Origin: Marasmius tenuissimus
Taxonomy: Eukaryota; Basidiomycota; Agaricomycetes; Agaricales; Marasmiaceae
Reading direction: 5' to 3'
DNA: 64,000 bases
NCBI GenBank assembly: GCA_029532415.1
Contig: JAQOTA010000071.1
Location: forward strand, 744,001 to 808,000
In this document: piece after piece, positions 1 through 10,728 of the stretch
How positions within the stretch are numbered: the first letter of the stretch is position 1
How the letters are laid out: the number at the start of each line of letters is the position of its first letter
Notes under the pieces: generated by a model
The model's input: only the letters and a program-made list of their open reading frames with translations
The model's database searches: none
Told to the model about the DNA's origin: nothing
Translations under genes and position numbers: made by a program

Positions 1-679
1 CAGTTCAGAGTAACTTAAATACCGGCGTTCTCTCCAGGCTGATTATGAGCACTAGTAAAGTGCTCTCAACCACTCTAGGAGAAAGACTCGAGTATAGTCG
101 AACGTCACATGCGTGCATGAGCAGGTAGTGTACGCGTCGTTACCTTAAAGTCTCCCTTTCAAGATTGAAACTCAAGTGATGCGCAGGACATGGCTTCTGG
201 CTCCGAGTCAGATTCGACACGGCTCGCCAATACAGGCCGGAAAATGAGAAGTGCGTCTCACTATCTACCACCAAAGTTACAACCGGCAGGTGATCCGGGA
301 TTACCTTCCGAAGTATCATCGACACTTCAATGACCTGTTGTGAACCTGCACTGAGCAGTCGCTTACGGCGGCCTGCAGATGGGCCGCTGTTCGAACAACT
401 ATTGGTCAAGACAGGTCAAGACTAGTTATAGATCCTTATAGATCCTGACGCATAGCCCCGCCCCCGTAGATGATCGTAGGTCCATCGAAAAGCGCCGTCC
501 TTAGTCCTCCTGGGTCCTCCCACGGAAGGATATCATTCCGGGGTATTTTCATCACGGGTCCCCACACTTTCCCCTCCCGGAACTTTACACACCCGTATAC
601 CCGACCTCAATTTCCGCTGAAAGCTTTATATTTCGGGTGTGCGAGCCAGGCCTGGGATTTCATTTCTGGTATCTTCGCT
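1..679. other. Left-edge non-coding stretch and promoter
   Basis: No convincing gene is seen; the open frames here are short and lack family features. The right end is pyrimidine-rich and contains a weak TATA-like motif near 624-632, about 50 bases before the transketolase-like start codon. A 10-base direct duplication (tatagatcct) lies at about 427-448. Confidence 0.4.
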
Positions 680-3158
680 ATGTCGAACCACGACCAACTC
701 GTCCTATCGACGATCCGTTGTCTCACGGCTGATCTTGTTCAGCAATTCAAGGGTGGCCACCCGGGCACTGCTATGGGTGCTGCGTACGTTCTCTTCGTTC
801 CTCAGTTCATCATAACACTACTTACACCGGTATACGCAGTCCCATTGGTCTATCCTTGTGGCGCGACGTCATGTGTTACAATCCCAAAGACCCCCTATGG
901 TTTAACCGTGATCGCTTTGTTCTCTCCGCCGGGCATGCCTGTCTCCTCCAATACATCTATCTTCACTTCACCGGCTATTCAATCTGGACGCTCAATGAGC
1001 TCAAGAGATACCACTCGAACGACTTCAAGACATCACGCGCCGCTGGACACCCAGAGATCGAGCACGACGCGGGGATCGAGGTTACCACAGGTCCCCTCGG
1101 GCAAGGACTAGCCAACTCTGTGGGATTGGCGATGGCGGGAAAGCAGTTGCATGCGCAGTACTGTGATGGGAAAGAAGGCTTCGAAAGCCTGGTGGACAAT
1201 ACGATCTGGTGTTTCACAGGGGATGGATGTATACAGGAAGGCGTTGGACAAGAGGGTAAGCACACGCTCTCCTCTTTAATGTGATTCGTGGCGCTCATGA
1301 CAATGCGGTACATCAGCCATCTCCGTCGCAGGTCACCTTGCTCTCGACAACCTTGTCCTTATCTACGACAAAAACAAAGTCACTGTCGACGGTACCGTTG
1401 ACGACTGTTTCACTGAGGATGTTCCTCTCCGATTCAAGGCGGCGAACTGGAACGTTCTTCACGTTCAGCACCCCTCAGAGTTCTCCAATCCAACAGATCA
1501 CGTCAACGCGATCACCCAAACCCTTTTCAAAGCGAAGTCGCACAAAGGTCAGCCCACCATTGTGATCATCCCTACGACTATCGGCTTCGGGAGCATGAGG
1601 CAAGGAGAGCCAAGTACGCACGGTGCTGCGCTCGGGGAGGAAGATGTCAGGCATGTCAAGAAGCAACTTGGGTTCAATCCCGATGAGAAATTCGTTGTGC
1701 CGCAAGAAGTCTATTTTGCCTTTGAAGACGTTCCGGCTCGTGGTGCCAAGCAGCAGGAAGAGTGGACAGAGTTGCTCAAGAAGTATGGGGAGAAATACCC
1801 CAAGGAGTTCGATGAGCTGAAGCAACGACTGAAGGGCGAGTTACCAGAGGGATGGCAAGCAAGACTCCCAACGAAAGATAGTCTGCCTAGCGCTGCTCAA
1901 CCTACGAGGAAGAGTTCTGGGATCGTCGTCAAGGCCCTCGCGCCTGAGGCGAAGGACTTTGTGGTTGGGAGTGCAGATTTGAAGGACAGTACATTCGTCA
2001 GTTGGCCTGGTATGGAAGAGTTCCAGAATGTGAGCCTCGTTTTGTTTCTTTCGTCTTCCTTCCTTCTTACACTTCCTATAGCCAGAAACCAAACTCGGTA
2101 ACTACACCGGACGCCAAATTCGTTACGGAATCCGCGAGTTTAGTATGGCTGCTATCGCGAATGGCCTGGCAGCATATTTCCCGCAGTACCCGTACGATCC
2201 TTTGGTTCTGAAGGAGCAACAGTTTGCGCACGGACAAAGGAAAGGAGCGGGAGGTTTCGTCCCAGTGTATTCAACATTCTTCATGTTCATGTCGTATGCC
2301 TTGCCAGCGATTCGAATGGCTGCTTTGCAAGGCCTAAGGACGGTGAGTCATCTATGCATCCCTCAAATGTCGATTTTCCAATAACTTAATGTCCCTCGAA
2401 CGGGCACTTTCCCACAGATCGCCATCGCAACTCACGACTCGATTGGTATTGGCGAAGATGGACCGACTCACCAGCCCATCGCCCTTGCACAGTTCTTTCG
2501 GGCTCTCCCCAATACACGTCTGTGGAGACCTGCAGATGCGGAAGAGGTGATGGCTGCTTGGACTGATGCGCTCACGTGGAGCAACGCACACGGTACAAGC
2601 GGACCAAGTGTAATCTGTCTAAGTAGGCAGAACGCGCCGCTTCTGGAGAAGTCTGACAGATCGAAGGCGATAGAGAAGGGTGCCTACGTCGTTTGGGGGC
2701 AAGAAGCAGCCGCGGAGACGAAGCTAGTGCTCGTTGCCACGGGCTCTGAGGTGTCTCGGGCTATTGACGTTGCTGAGAAGCTGGCTTCTGCTGAATCTCC
2801 CCTCCCCTCTGCCGTTCGGAATAACGTACGGGTCGTCTCAGCCCCATGTCTCGATATATTCAATGCTCAACCTCTGGATTACCGACTCAGTACGATTCCG
2901 AGCAACACCGCACTGGTCGTCTCATTAGAGCCGTACAGGACATTTGGATGGGAGAGATATGCGCATGCCGGGGCGGGGATGACCAGGTTCGGGCACTCGG
3001 GACCACAGGCGGGGCTGTATGAGTATTTCGGTTTTGGCGTTGGAAACCTGGTAGAAAGGATTGGGAGGTGGGTGAAGTCACGGGCGCAGGGAGACAATTT
3101 GAGCATTCCAGGCGTTGGGGAGTGGGAGGAACTGCTGGATGACTGGGTCCCCCGCTAG
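680..3158 (+). CDS. Transketolase-family enzyme, dihydroxyacetone-synthase-like
   Basis: A thiamine-diphosphate enzyme that moves two-carbon ketol units between sugar phosphates, or onto formaldehyde if it is a true dihydroxyacetone synthase. I read five exons: 680-783, 840-1255, 1332-2029, 2082-2342 and 2418-3158, giving about 739 aa, near the family length. Visible motifs are GGHPGTAMG and RDRFVLSAGHACLLQY in the ThDP domain, GIEVTTGPLGQG, the ThDP/Mg motif beginning GDGCIQEG, YGIRE (the catalytic Glu) in the pyrimidine domain, and THDSIGIGEDGPTHQP. Motif order and the HPEIEH and RYGIREFSM segments look closer to dihydroxyacetone synthases of methylotrophic and filamentous fungi than to Tkl1. 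The protein ends in WVPR, so there is no classical peroxisomal SKL-type signal. The substrate cannot be decided from sequence; transketolase is the alternative. Confidence 0.9.
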
Positions 3159-3603
3159 CATGGTCAGGGTTTCGTGTTGAGATAGCCTTCGTATTTAACA
3201 GGGAATGGACTTGTTTTCTTGACTTGGAAGTTCTGGTTGCCCGCGTACTTGCGGTCGTACAAGGTTGGGCATCTGATGTCGTCAGTCGGCTGACTTCAGA
3301 ATCAGACTGCCACTGAGTACTAGTTCTCACTCCAAGTTCATAATTATCAATGTGTCAATGCGGAAAAGGTCTCGCTAGATTACCGCTCCGCGGAAATTCG
3401 TCATTATCCGACCTTATTTTTCCGTCGGCCGACTCGTTTAGGTTCCAGCTCTCAAGCGATCCTCCCATTGACGAGACTCCAATACGCGCATACATCGCTA
3501 TGTTTACTTATCTGACCTTGTAGAGTCAGCCGAAGAACTACTTCGCTTCGACAAGATGTATTGCCAGTAGATATTATTCGCTTTCTCCGCGATCGAATGC
3601 ATC
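3159..3603. other. Intergenic, between transketolase-like gene and tRNA
   Basis: Contains the 3' UTR of the transketolase-like gene. I see no gene or repeat. Confidence 0.4.
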
Positions 3604-3689
3604 GGGCACATGGTGTAGTTGGTTATCACATCCGCTTAGCATACTATAGCTGATGCGGGGGGTGCTGGGTTCAATTCCCAGTGTGTCCA
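3604..3689 (+). tRNA. tRNA-Ala (anticodon AGC) with a 12-base intron
   Basis: A full cloverleaf can be folded. The acceptor stem pairs GGGCACA (3604-3610) with TGTGTCC (3682-3688), followed by discriminator A at 3689. The D arm starts GTGTAGTTGG. The anticodon stem pairs TCCGC with GCGGG (3655-3659). The T arm is CTGGG-TTCAATT-CCCAG (3665-3681). The anticodon AGC lies at 3638-3640 after TT. Twelve bases at 3642-3653, directly 3' of position 37, do not fit the loop and are the usual site of a tRNA intron. The G3-U70 pair, the main identity element for alanyl-tRNA synthetase, is present. T-runs at 3696-3704 would serve as the RNA polymerase III terminator. Confidence 0.92.
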
Positions 3690-3989
3690 GTGAGCTTTTG
3701 TTTTGCTGTACATAATTCTCACAACCTTTTTCTACTTTCATTTTCGTCAAGATGGTGTGGCCTTAACAATGCTTCTAAGTCCAGATTACTATATTAAAAA
3801 GATCAATAGGTACAATACACCGATATACAAGCAGTAAAAAGTGTCCGAATTATCAGTATTCAAAAGGCACGCACTCTATCCTACCATGTATACCACAGCC
3901 CAAAAGGAAAACGAACGGAAAGCCCAAAATCGTCCATTATATTATACAAGCCCATCGACCGAAGTGGGCCAATGGTGACGCCTTCGACC
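3690..3989. other. Intergenic, tRNA terminator and 3' flank of a regulator gene
   Basis: Short T-runs follow the tRNA. The rest is AT-rich and is probably the 3' UTR of the minus-strand regulator. No gene seen. Confidence 0.4.
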
Positions 3990-6900
3990 TCACGCCCATC
4001 CACTCTGAGATCCCTGCGGCCCAGCAGTGAATGAGGCAAAACTATACGCCAGGGCCCAATCATCCTCTGACATCCCCTTCAACCCTCCCTCAGATAATGC
4101 CCTCACCATCTCCTCACTCAGCATCATCGTCCCGCTCTCTGCCAACGGACTCTCTCCTGTGGTCCTCTTGACCAATCTCCGGAAAATCGCCATCTCAGCG
4201 GGAGACACAAAGGTGTCCACGCCCTCGTTTAACCCGCCCCTCCGAGTAGTGGCAGATGCATACCTGTCTACCACTGCCTCGATCCATTTAACCCCCATCC
4301 AGTACTGCGATTGTCGGGAGAGGGCTTTTTTGCAGAGTTTGAAGTTACTTATGGCCATTTGGGCGAGAATACTTGTAGATGAATTCAATAGTTTGTGTGT
4401 ATAGGGTGGTTGGGAAGGGGAGTGGGACGCATGGCGCGATGCCGATACAGGAGGGTGCAAATCGGATGAGGAGGTGGAGGTTGATGCTGAAGTGCCGTTG
4501 GGATTGACGCTGACACCCGAAGAAGACGAAGCTAAAACATCTCTCCCCGTTCGAATCCGATGGTCTAGGAGAGCATGAGGTTACCACTTGGACGAACTCA
4601 AAGCACCTGCAAGAACTTACCTAGGATCCAAGCACTCCCTGCAACGAAAAAACACTGGTTCACAAACGGGCTCGCCAGATACGCGAACGGGTCGACCAAG
4701 TCTGCGCTGTTTAGGATATTCGTGATTGCCAAGCACGAATTATTGACAACTGCCAATCGGTCCTGCAGGGATGAGTGCGCAGCATTGACCCGCGGGTGAA
4801 TGAGAGGTGGCCGGTAGAGCATTATGATGATCGTGTTATACTGCCGGCTTGTCAGCGGAAGTGTTGAAAAGGAGTAAAGGAACGGGGCTCACCCAAAGGT
4901 GCAACGCAAGGAACGTCGGACTTGAGGAGTGCTTCGCATGTATCCTCAGACTGAAATGCAAGTTCCTTTATTAGCGACCAAGGAAGGCGGAAGAATAGAG
5001 AGGAAACCTACTTTTCAGCATTGAAAACCATCAACTCCGGTAAAGAATGATATGCGGAAGTAATCGTATTTTCCGCTTCCGCCAAGTTGGTCGCGTCGTC
5101 GTCTCCGCCCTCATCGTGATTAGCCGCCTTCCCACCACCCTCTCTGCCGTGCCCGTTTGCGTGACTCTCCATGTCCACCTTCGGCGGTCTCCAACTTGGC
5201 TCGACAACGTTGATTGTTTCTGCCAATGATCCGTACAGCTGGAACATCCTGACGTGGTACGGAAAGGGAGACGGGGCCTTCGCACTTCCACCTAAACCAC
5301 CAAGAACGTTGATCCCCTCGAGTCCATGGCCACTACCTCCTATGTCAGGGGATAAAGGATCTCCACTCCCGAATTGTTCAGCTTGTTGAACGACAAGAAT
5401 TTCTTCTTCCGTCGGCAACAGCGCCTGTTTGAGAGCGATTTTCAGTTTGTGTGACTGCAATACGGCTTCACACACACCTTAATTTCCTTGTCCTTCACGG
5501 TCACCGGCCTCCCCGTTCCAAATGCCAGCGTCCTATCCAAGATAAAACAGCTCCACCACAATAACCTATCACTCGCCCTCTGAACTCTCTCCCGGTCATT
5601 TACTTTCCCCTTCTGCCCTACGTCCTGGATCTGATGCAAACCCAAATCCACAGCCATCCTCAGCGCCATCCCCGAATACGTCCACAAGGCACCTTCGTTA
5701 TTCAGCCCGAATGAGAAATACGCCAGGAATAACAGCGCTGCCACGGTATTCGATGTTGGAAACCCCAGAAGCGGTACTAAAAGCTGTTTCATCTTCTCCG
5801 CAAAGGGTATCCCATATGTGGCAGGAGACTGCGAAGTAGTGTCTCTCGCTTGAGAGCGCATGATCGGAATATCAGAAAACCTGGGTCACAAGGATGTTGT
5901 TAGTTCGGACGCTCATTGGTAGGGGTAGCCCCCTGAAAGACGAAATGGAAGATCAAAGAGTAATGCAGAGCGCCCGGGCAGAAGACACTGCCGACGGTCG
6001 ACGCCCGAGAAAAAAGTCGAACAACCCAGGGAACCCGAAAATACCAATAACAAAACACACATACCTCGCACCCAAAGCGCAGACTGCATTTATGATCAAA
6101 GGCGCGGTTACTCTCCTTCCCGGATCTGGATGGTCGATATTACTTAATAACATCCCCTCCGTCAAAAACGGGAAATGGCTTCCCATCCTCTCGAAGAACA
6201 GTGGGATCAACTTCTGCAAGACGATTGGTTTCGGTATGTCTGAGGACGGGTCGTAAGGCGAATCGCTCGAAGTCACGGTTAACGTGGTCGCGTGAAGATT
6301 GTCGGCATTATCAGGGAAGTAAGCCGGCGTGCGAGTATAGTAGATCGGTTCGAATGAAAATGAACTGCTGAGGTTGGAAGAGAAGATGTCGGGGATAGAA
6401 TTTGAAGTTGATGAAGAGGTGACGGTGGGAGAAGTCAAGGAATCGGGAGGGGAAGGACTGGGACATCGTGAACCAGGTATGGGAGCTCGGAATGCAATTG
6501 AGATTCGTTCTAATCCAGGCTGAGTCGAGATAAAAGGGAAGAGTTGAATACGGTGATAAGATAGAATGGAAACAGGAATACACACCTGAATGGCGGTCGG
6601 TCCGAACGGTCTGGGTAAATATTCAATTGTTTTGTTCGGTTGCATCCATAGGAATTCCGAGTACCCACGCACCTGTTATAATGTAACACCATCGGCGGTT
6701 CATTCGTCGACGTGTTCGTATTCAAAGGTCCCAACGACCGTGCCGGATGGCTGTAGTCCATTGGTACATCCATTCCGTCATTGCTGATACTAGCAGCTGG
6801 CCCGTCCATTCCGGTGTCGCGCATACCGACACCCTGAACCGCGGGATGATGGTGACTCCGACTAGCACTCGCAGTTGAGCTGGAGCCTCCCCATTGTGAA

Positions 6901-7808
6901 TGAGAACCTGGAAGTGCTGCAGCAAGTAGCACGTCCAGCGGAGACTGTCCATGTAGGTGTGTGTGATGTGAAGGTGGTGGTGAGGGTGGCCGTCCCGGAT
7001 GAATGATACCATGCGGTACAAGTGGCCCAGAACGCGAACTTGAAGAAGGATGCGAAAGTGAATGAGAGTGCGATGGCATAGCCGAATGAGTGAAAGGCTG
7101 GGGTGAGCTTGTACTACGTCGGTCCATCATGGAGCTCGTAGAATGAGTGTGTCGAGGACGATGTGCTGATGGCGTGTGGTATAGGTCTGCTCCGTTCAAC
7201 GGATGGCCATGTCCATTTCCATTAGATGCGGATAATAAGGATACTTCGCCAGGCCCGCCTAGTCCATAGACTGGGCCTGAAACTCTCTTTGAGTGTTGAT
7301 AATAGTGACTATCTTCGTCATCTTCTGCAGTCGGTGTCCCTCTACCACCACCCTGAGGTCGATCAGAATCTGTACCTCCTCCGCCGGAGGAATGTTTCCT
7401 CGCTCTCGTTGCATTGGACATCTTCTTGTGTTTTCGCCCGTCCAGTTCAGGATCCGGCCATTCGCATGATGAACCCGCGCTCTCGCAAGTCGAGCAGACC
7501 GGTTTTTTGCCGTCACACTTGCCCTTTTTTTCTGCGTAAAAGAAAGAAAAAAAGCCAGTGCGTCAGACCCGACAACAATGAGCAGAAATAAGGTACGTAC
7601 GGCGACAGCGATGACAAGCTAGAGTAATCCTTTTCCGCTTCAAACTGACGTTGGGTGTTGTCGAAGCACTTGTCGGCGCTGTGTGGGATGTTGCTGATGC
7701 GCTCGTCGGTTGATTGGATGCTGGAGGAGAGCCATGACTATGAACAGCACTGTGTTTGAGATGAATATCGTCTGAGCTTGCAGAGGAAGGGCCGGGAGTT
7801 GTGGGCAT
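3990..7808 (-). CDS. Zn2Cys6 fungal transcription factor with fungal-specific domain
   Basis: A nuclear DNA-binding regulator of roughly 1,000 aa in about nine exons. The first intron splits the zinc cluster. Joined, it reads CHRCRQKKGKC then CDGKKPVCSTC and a sixth Cys, a perfect C-X2-C-X6-C-X6-C-X2-C-X6-C binuclear cluster preceded by the basic KRKR. A long Ser/Gly/His-rich disordered region follows. A 25-nt exon near 6596 encodes the PFGPTAIQ segment, joined to PGLERISIAF. The fungal-specific domain follows, with the segments YGIPFAEKMKQLLVPLLGFP, MALRMAVDLGLHQ and RLLWWSCFILDRTLAFGTGR (near 5500-5860), and then NILNSADLVDPFAYLASPF (4630-4830). The start is the ATG before PTTPGPSS, the first ATG in frame with the zinc cluster. 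Target genes are unknown. It is transcribed away from a second Zn2Cys6 gene at 10.7 kb. Confidence 0.9.
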
Positions 7809-10728
7809 AATGAGCCAAGGGCCTCAGGATGTTGAGGATGATTGTGGGGTTGGGCAAACACACTTCCGATGCCGTCTTCCGGTTCCGGGACACGGACTCG
7901 GAAATCCAACGGCAGCCGCCAGCAAGCCGCCATCACATGGCATTCAGACTTCATACAAACGGTTTTCAAGTTCAGTAACTGACAGAATCTATGGTGAATA
8001 CAAGAGTACATAGGCATAGACACTCCCGGACGAGACCATCGTTGAGAAAATAACCTCATATCGCAAGAACGGAAGGACTGCGTCTTTTGTGCAGTTCCCT
8101 GCAACCGGCACTTCCTTGGCCTTGCTTTGCCTCCTTGTAACCCTGCAATGGTTGACGTTCTCGCTAGTATTTTTCCCAAATACCCGCCGGGTTCTCATGC
8201 ATTTCCCGCTCTCTGCTGGGACTGCATCAGAACGACTGCGTGTCGATCGAGATCGCCTCCAGCATAGGAATGCCTGAGATGGCCTGTTTCCACGCATATT
8301 GTGGGCTACATCGAACTTCAAAAACATCCTACTAGAAATTCAGGCCGACTAGCAGCTAGCCAAGCGAGATTTTCCTTACCTCGTTGAGATTGTTTGCGTA
8401 GCGTTTTCGTCCAAATCGTCCATCCTGTCTCTCCGAATTTGATGAGCTCCGTCTGCCTCGCTAGCGGGATTACTCTCGCAGCAACGCGTACGTCGCTTGC
8501 CACCGTCTGCGGATAATGTCAGTCTGTCAACACGAGGCTACAGTAACGCGGGTGGGCCACGCGCGCGTCCTGCTCATGCCATAGAAATCGGAGGATGTAC
8601 CAGGAATACACGAGTACCATAGGCGAGGATGTTTGGTGCATTTCATGAGATTCCATGTACGAGAGATTTACAGAGCTTACCGCAGTGGTGAACAAGAGGA
8701 ATCACCCTGAGCCCAGATATCTCGCACGACGATCTTCATTCTTGTCCCAAGTTCCCGAAGAAAGGAAAGCTCTTAGAAGAGGTCTGGAGAGCTTTGAATC
8801 TAAACAGATAATTCGGAACTGACCGAAAGGTTTGCCGAATGTCCGGGTTCAGGTGATGCCTGGATCAGAGCGAGCTATATACTGAAGGTGCGGTGCTGAT
8901 TCGGGCGTTGGGTAGCCAACGGTAGTTATTGACGATGCTATCTTTACTTGCCGTTTCCGGGATATCCATAGCTTGCCGGATGAACTGGAAGCTCCCATAG
9001 GATTGACTGCACTGAAGGATAGCAGAGGACTTCTTAGAACGATGTATTCCATGATCTGCTGTCTGCAAAGCTTTGGCACGTCAAAAGTCGCCCAGGGGAA
9101 CCGCCGCTCACTGAGATCAAAGGTTTCGATCGCTTACCTTAGTTAAAGAGCACCTTCAGATATGGTCAGTTTTCACTGTCGCCTTGTACGAGAGGTTGCA
9201 ACTCGCGTCTTCCGCTTGCATGTTGTACACAGGCGAGTCGGGGTAGCAGCAACGCAACACCCCGATGAACATGGTGGTCACTTTGAACCCGAAATTGTCA
9301 ACGAGCGCTAACTCAGAGCCGGCGGCAGTGCCCGTGATGACGATGTTGAGCTGCTTAGCGCCCGCCTCCCTTGAACTTGAACTAGACTCAGGTCCTGTCC
9401 GACAACAACGGCGATGAGCTCTGTTTACTACAGAACCGCAAACCATATACAAGGATGATGACGAAGGTGGGTTCTCGCAAATGATCACAAGCTGTATTGA
9501 TAATCATACCCCAGACTATGGGTCCTTGAGAAGCCATTCCATCAAGTCGCTTTGGACTTGAACTAGTTGCTATTAGGGATTAGGATTGTTGTTAGGGTTG
9601 GCGATTCCTTTCGCTCTGGTCCTTCCCCCGATTGACTTGGAACTGTCTTTGTCAAGCTCCACACGGCTGAGACGCAGGATCTTGGACACCTGTTCGGACA
9701 CCAATGTTGCTGAAATTTAGTTCTCCGTGGAGAATTGGGAATGAGAGCCTCGGAATCCCGTCTGACGATAAATCCACGGAATTACGATACATCCTAGTCA
9801 ACGGGCCTGGGAAGGTGAGGGGCATTCGTTATATTGGTTAGTGCTCTTGAGTCTTGACGTTCATGCTATCTTTTAGTTGCTTTCAGTCGCGCATAAACTC
9901 TTTGCACCTAGGTTCAAGAAAAATTTCAGCCACCTGCTCAAAACCCAGGAATGCGCCCCACACCCGGGCCCTTGACTCGACCCTTCCGTCTCGATCTTAA
10001 TTTTCCAACAATACACTCCAGATCCTGACGGCGACGGGAACACCTACCTGACCAAGACCTATCGCTTCTACCTGCGTGAGGACAATGCAACATCCCTGCC
10101 GAACCCCGACTGCACATTCCTCTGCGTTATATTACCGTCTTTGGCGACCGTAACATTGAGGGTTACTCTGGGGGAGGCAAGAATGTACTAGGGCGGCGTA
10201 CGATGATGATTTAGATTCGATAGATGCCCCACTGGTATGTATCAGTTCGTTTTTTTGTTTGAAACATTGGTCCTGAAAGTCGGTTGACCTGCGCATAAGG
10301 GTTTCGCCTTCGAAGATGACAACCACCCACGCCGCATGTAGAAAAAGGAACCAACTCCCAGCGAAGTTCCTGGATGCCCAGGGCCCTCTTTCCCTGCAAT
10401 TACAGTGAGGCATTTTGTGTATAGACTCGGCTTTCACTTCATTCACTTACTCTCGGCCTTTCAGTCGAATGGCATGCATCATCATGATTTACATAGATGT
10501 AATCGACGTGTATACCTCCGAGGAGAGGGGTAACAGCACGCTTTTCCTAGCTTGGGCCTAGCATAATCCGTTGCGCATCCAGACCCTGGCGGAATGGTTG
10601 GATGGCAGCCGGAGGAAGGACGCGGGCCACGGACTATTCGTACGAGATTACCAAACTCAACGCCTTGAAAGTGGTGGCTGTGTACTTGATATGGCCGTTT
10701 TGTACTCGGACTGTGATTTTCGCAAGTC
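7809..10728. other. Long intergenic region between two divergent regulators
   Basis: About 2.9 kb without a confident gene. Open frames are short and lack recognisable domains. Degenerate TTAGG-like runs occur near 9573-9598. A possible gene relic at about 9701-10197 is listed separately. The rest may hold upstream control regions and long 5' leaders of the two flanking Zn2Cys6 genes. Confidence 0.4.
9701..10197 (+). pseudogene. Possible gene relic, function unknown
   Basis: An ATG frame beginning MLLKFSSPWRIGNES runs to a plausible intron (GTGAGG near 9816 to TTTTAG near 9877). Further on, a separate frame encodes DPDGDGNTYLTKTYRFYLRE and then NATSLPNPDCTF near 10020-10120. These stretches look protein-like, but the frames cannot be joined without stops, and I do not recognise the family. 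It may be a decayed gene, an intron-rich gene that I failed to splice, or chance. Confidence 0.2.

Noticed and set aside
4540..4570. B-box-like GTTCGAATCC suggestive of another tRNA
   Set aside because: It lies within the regulator coding region and no acceptor stem or D arm can be folded.
9560..9610. TTAGGG-like interstitial telomere repeat
   Set aside because: Only degenerate TTAGGG-like units occur, not a regular array.
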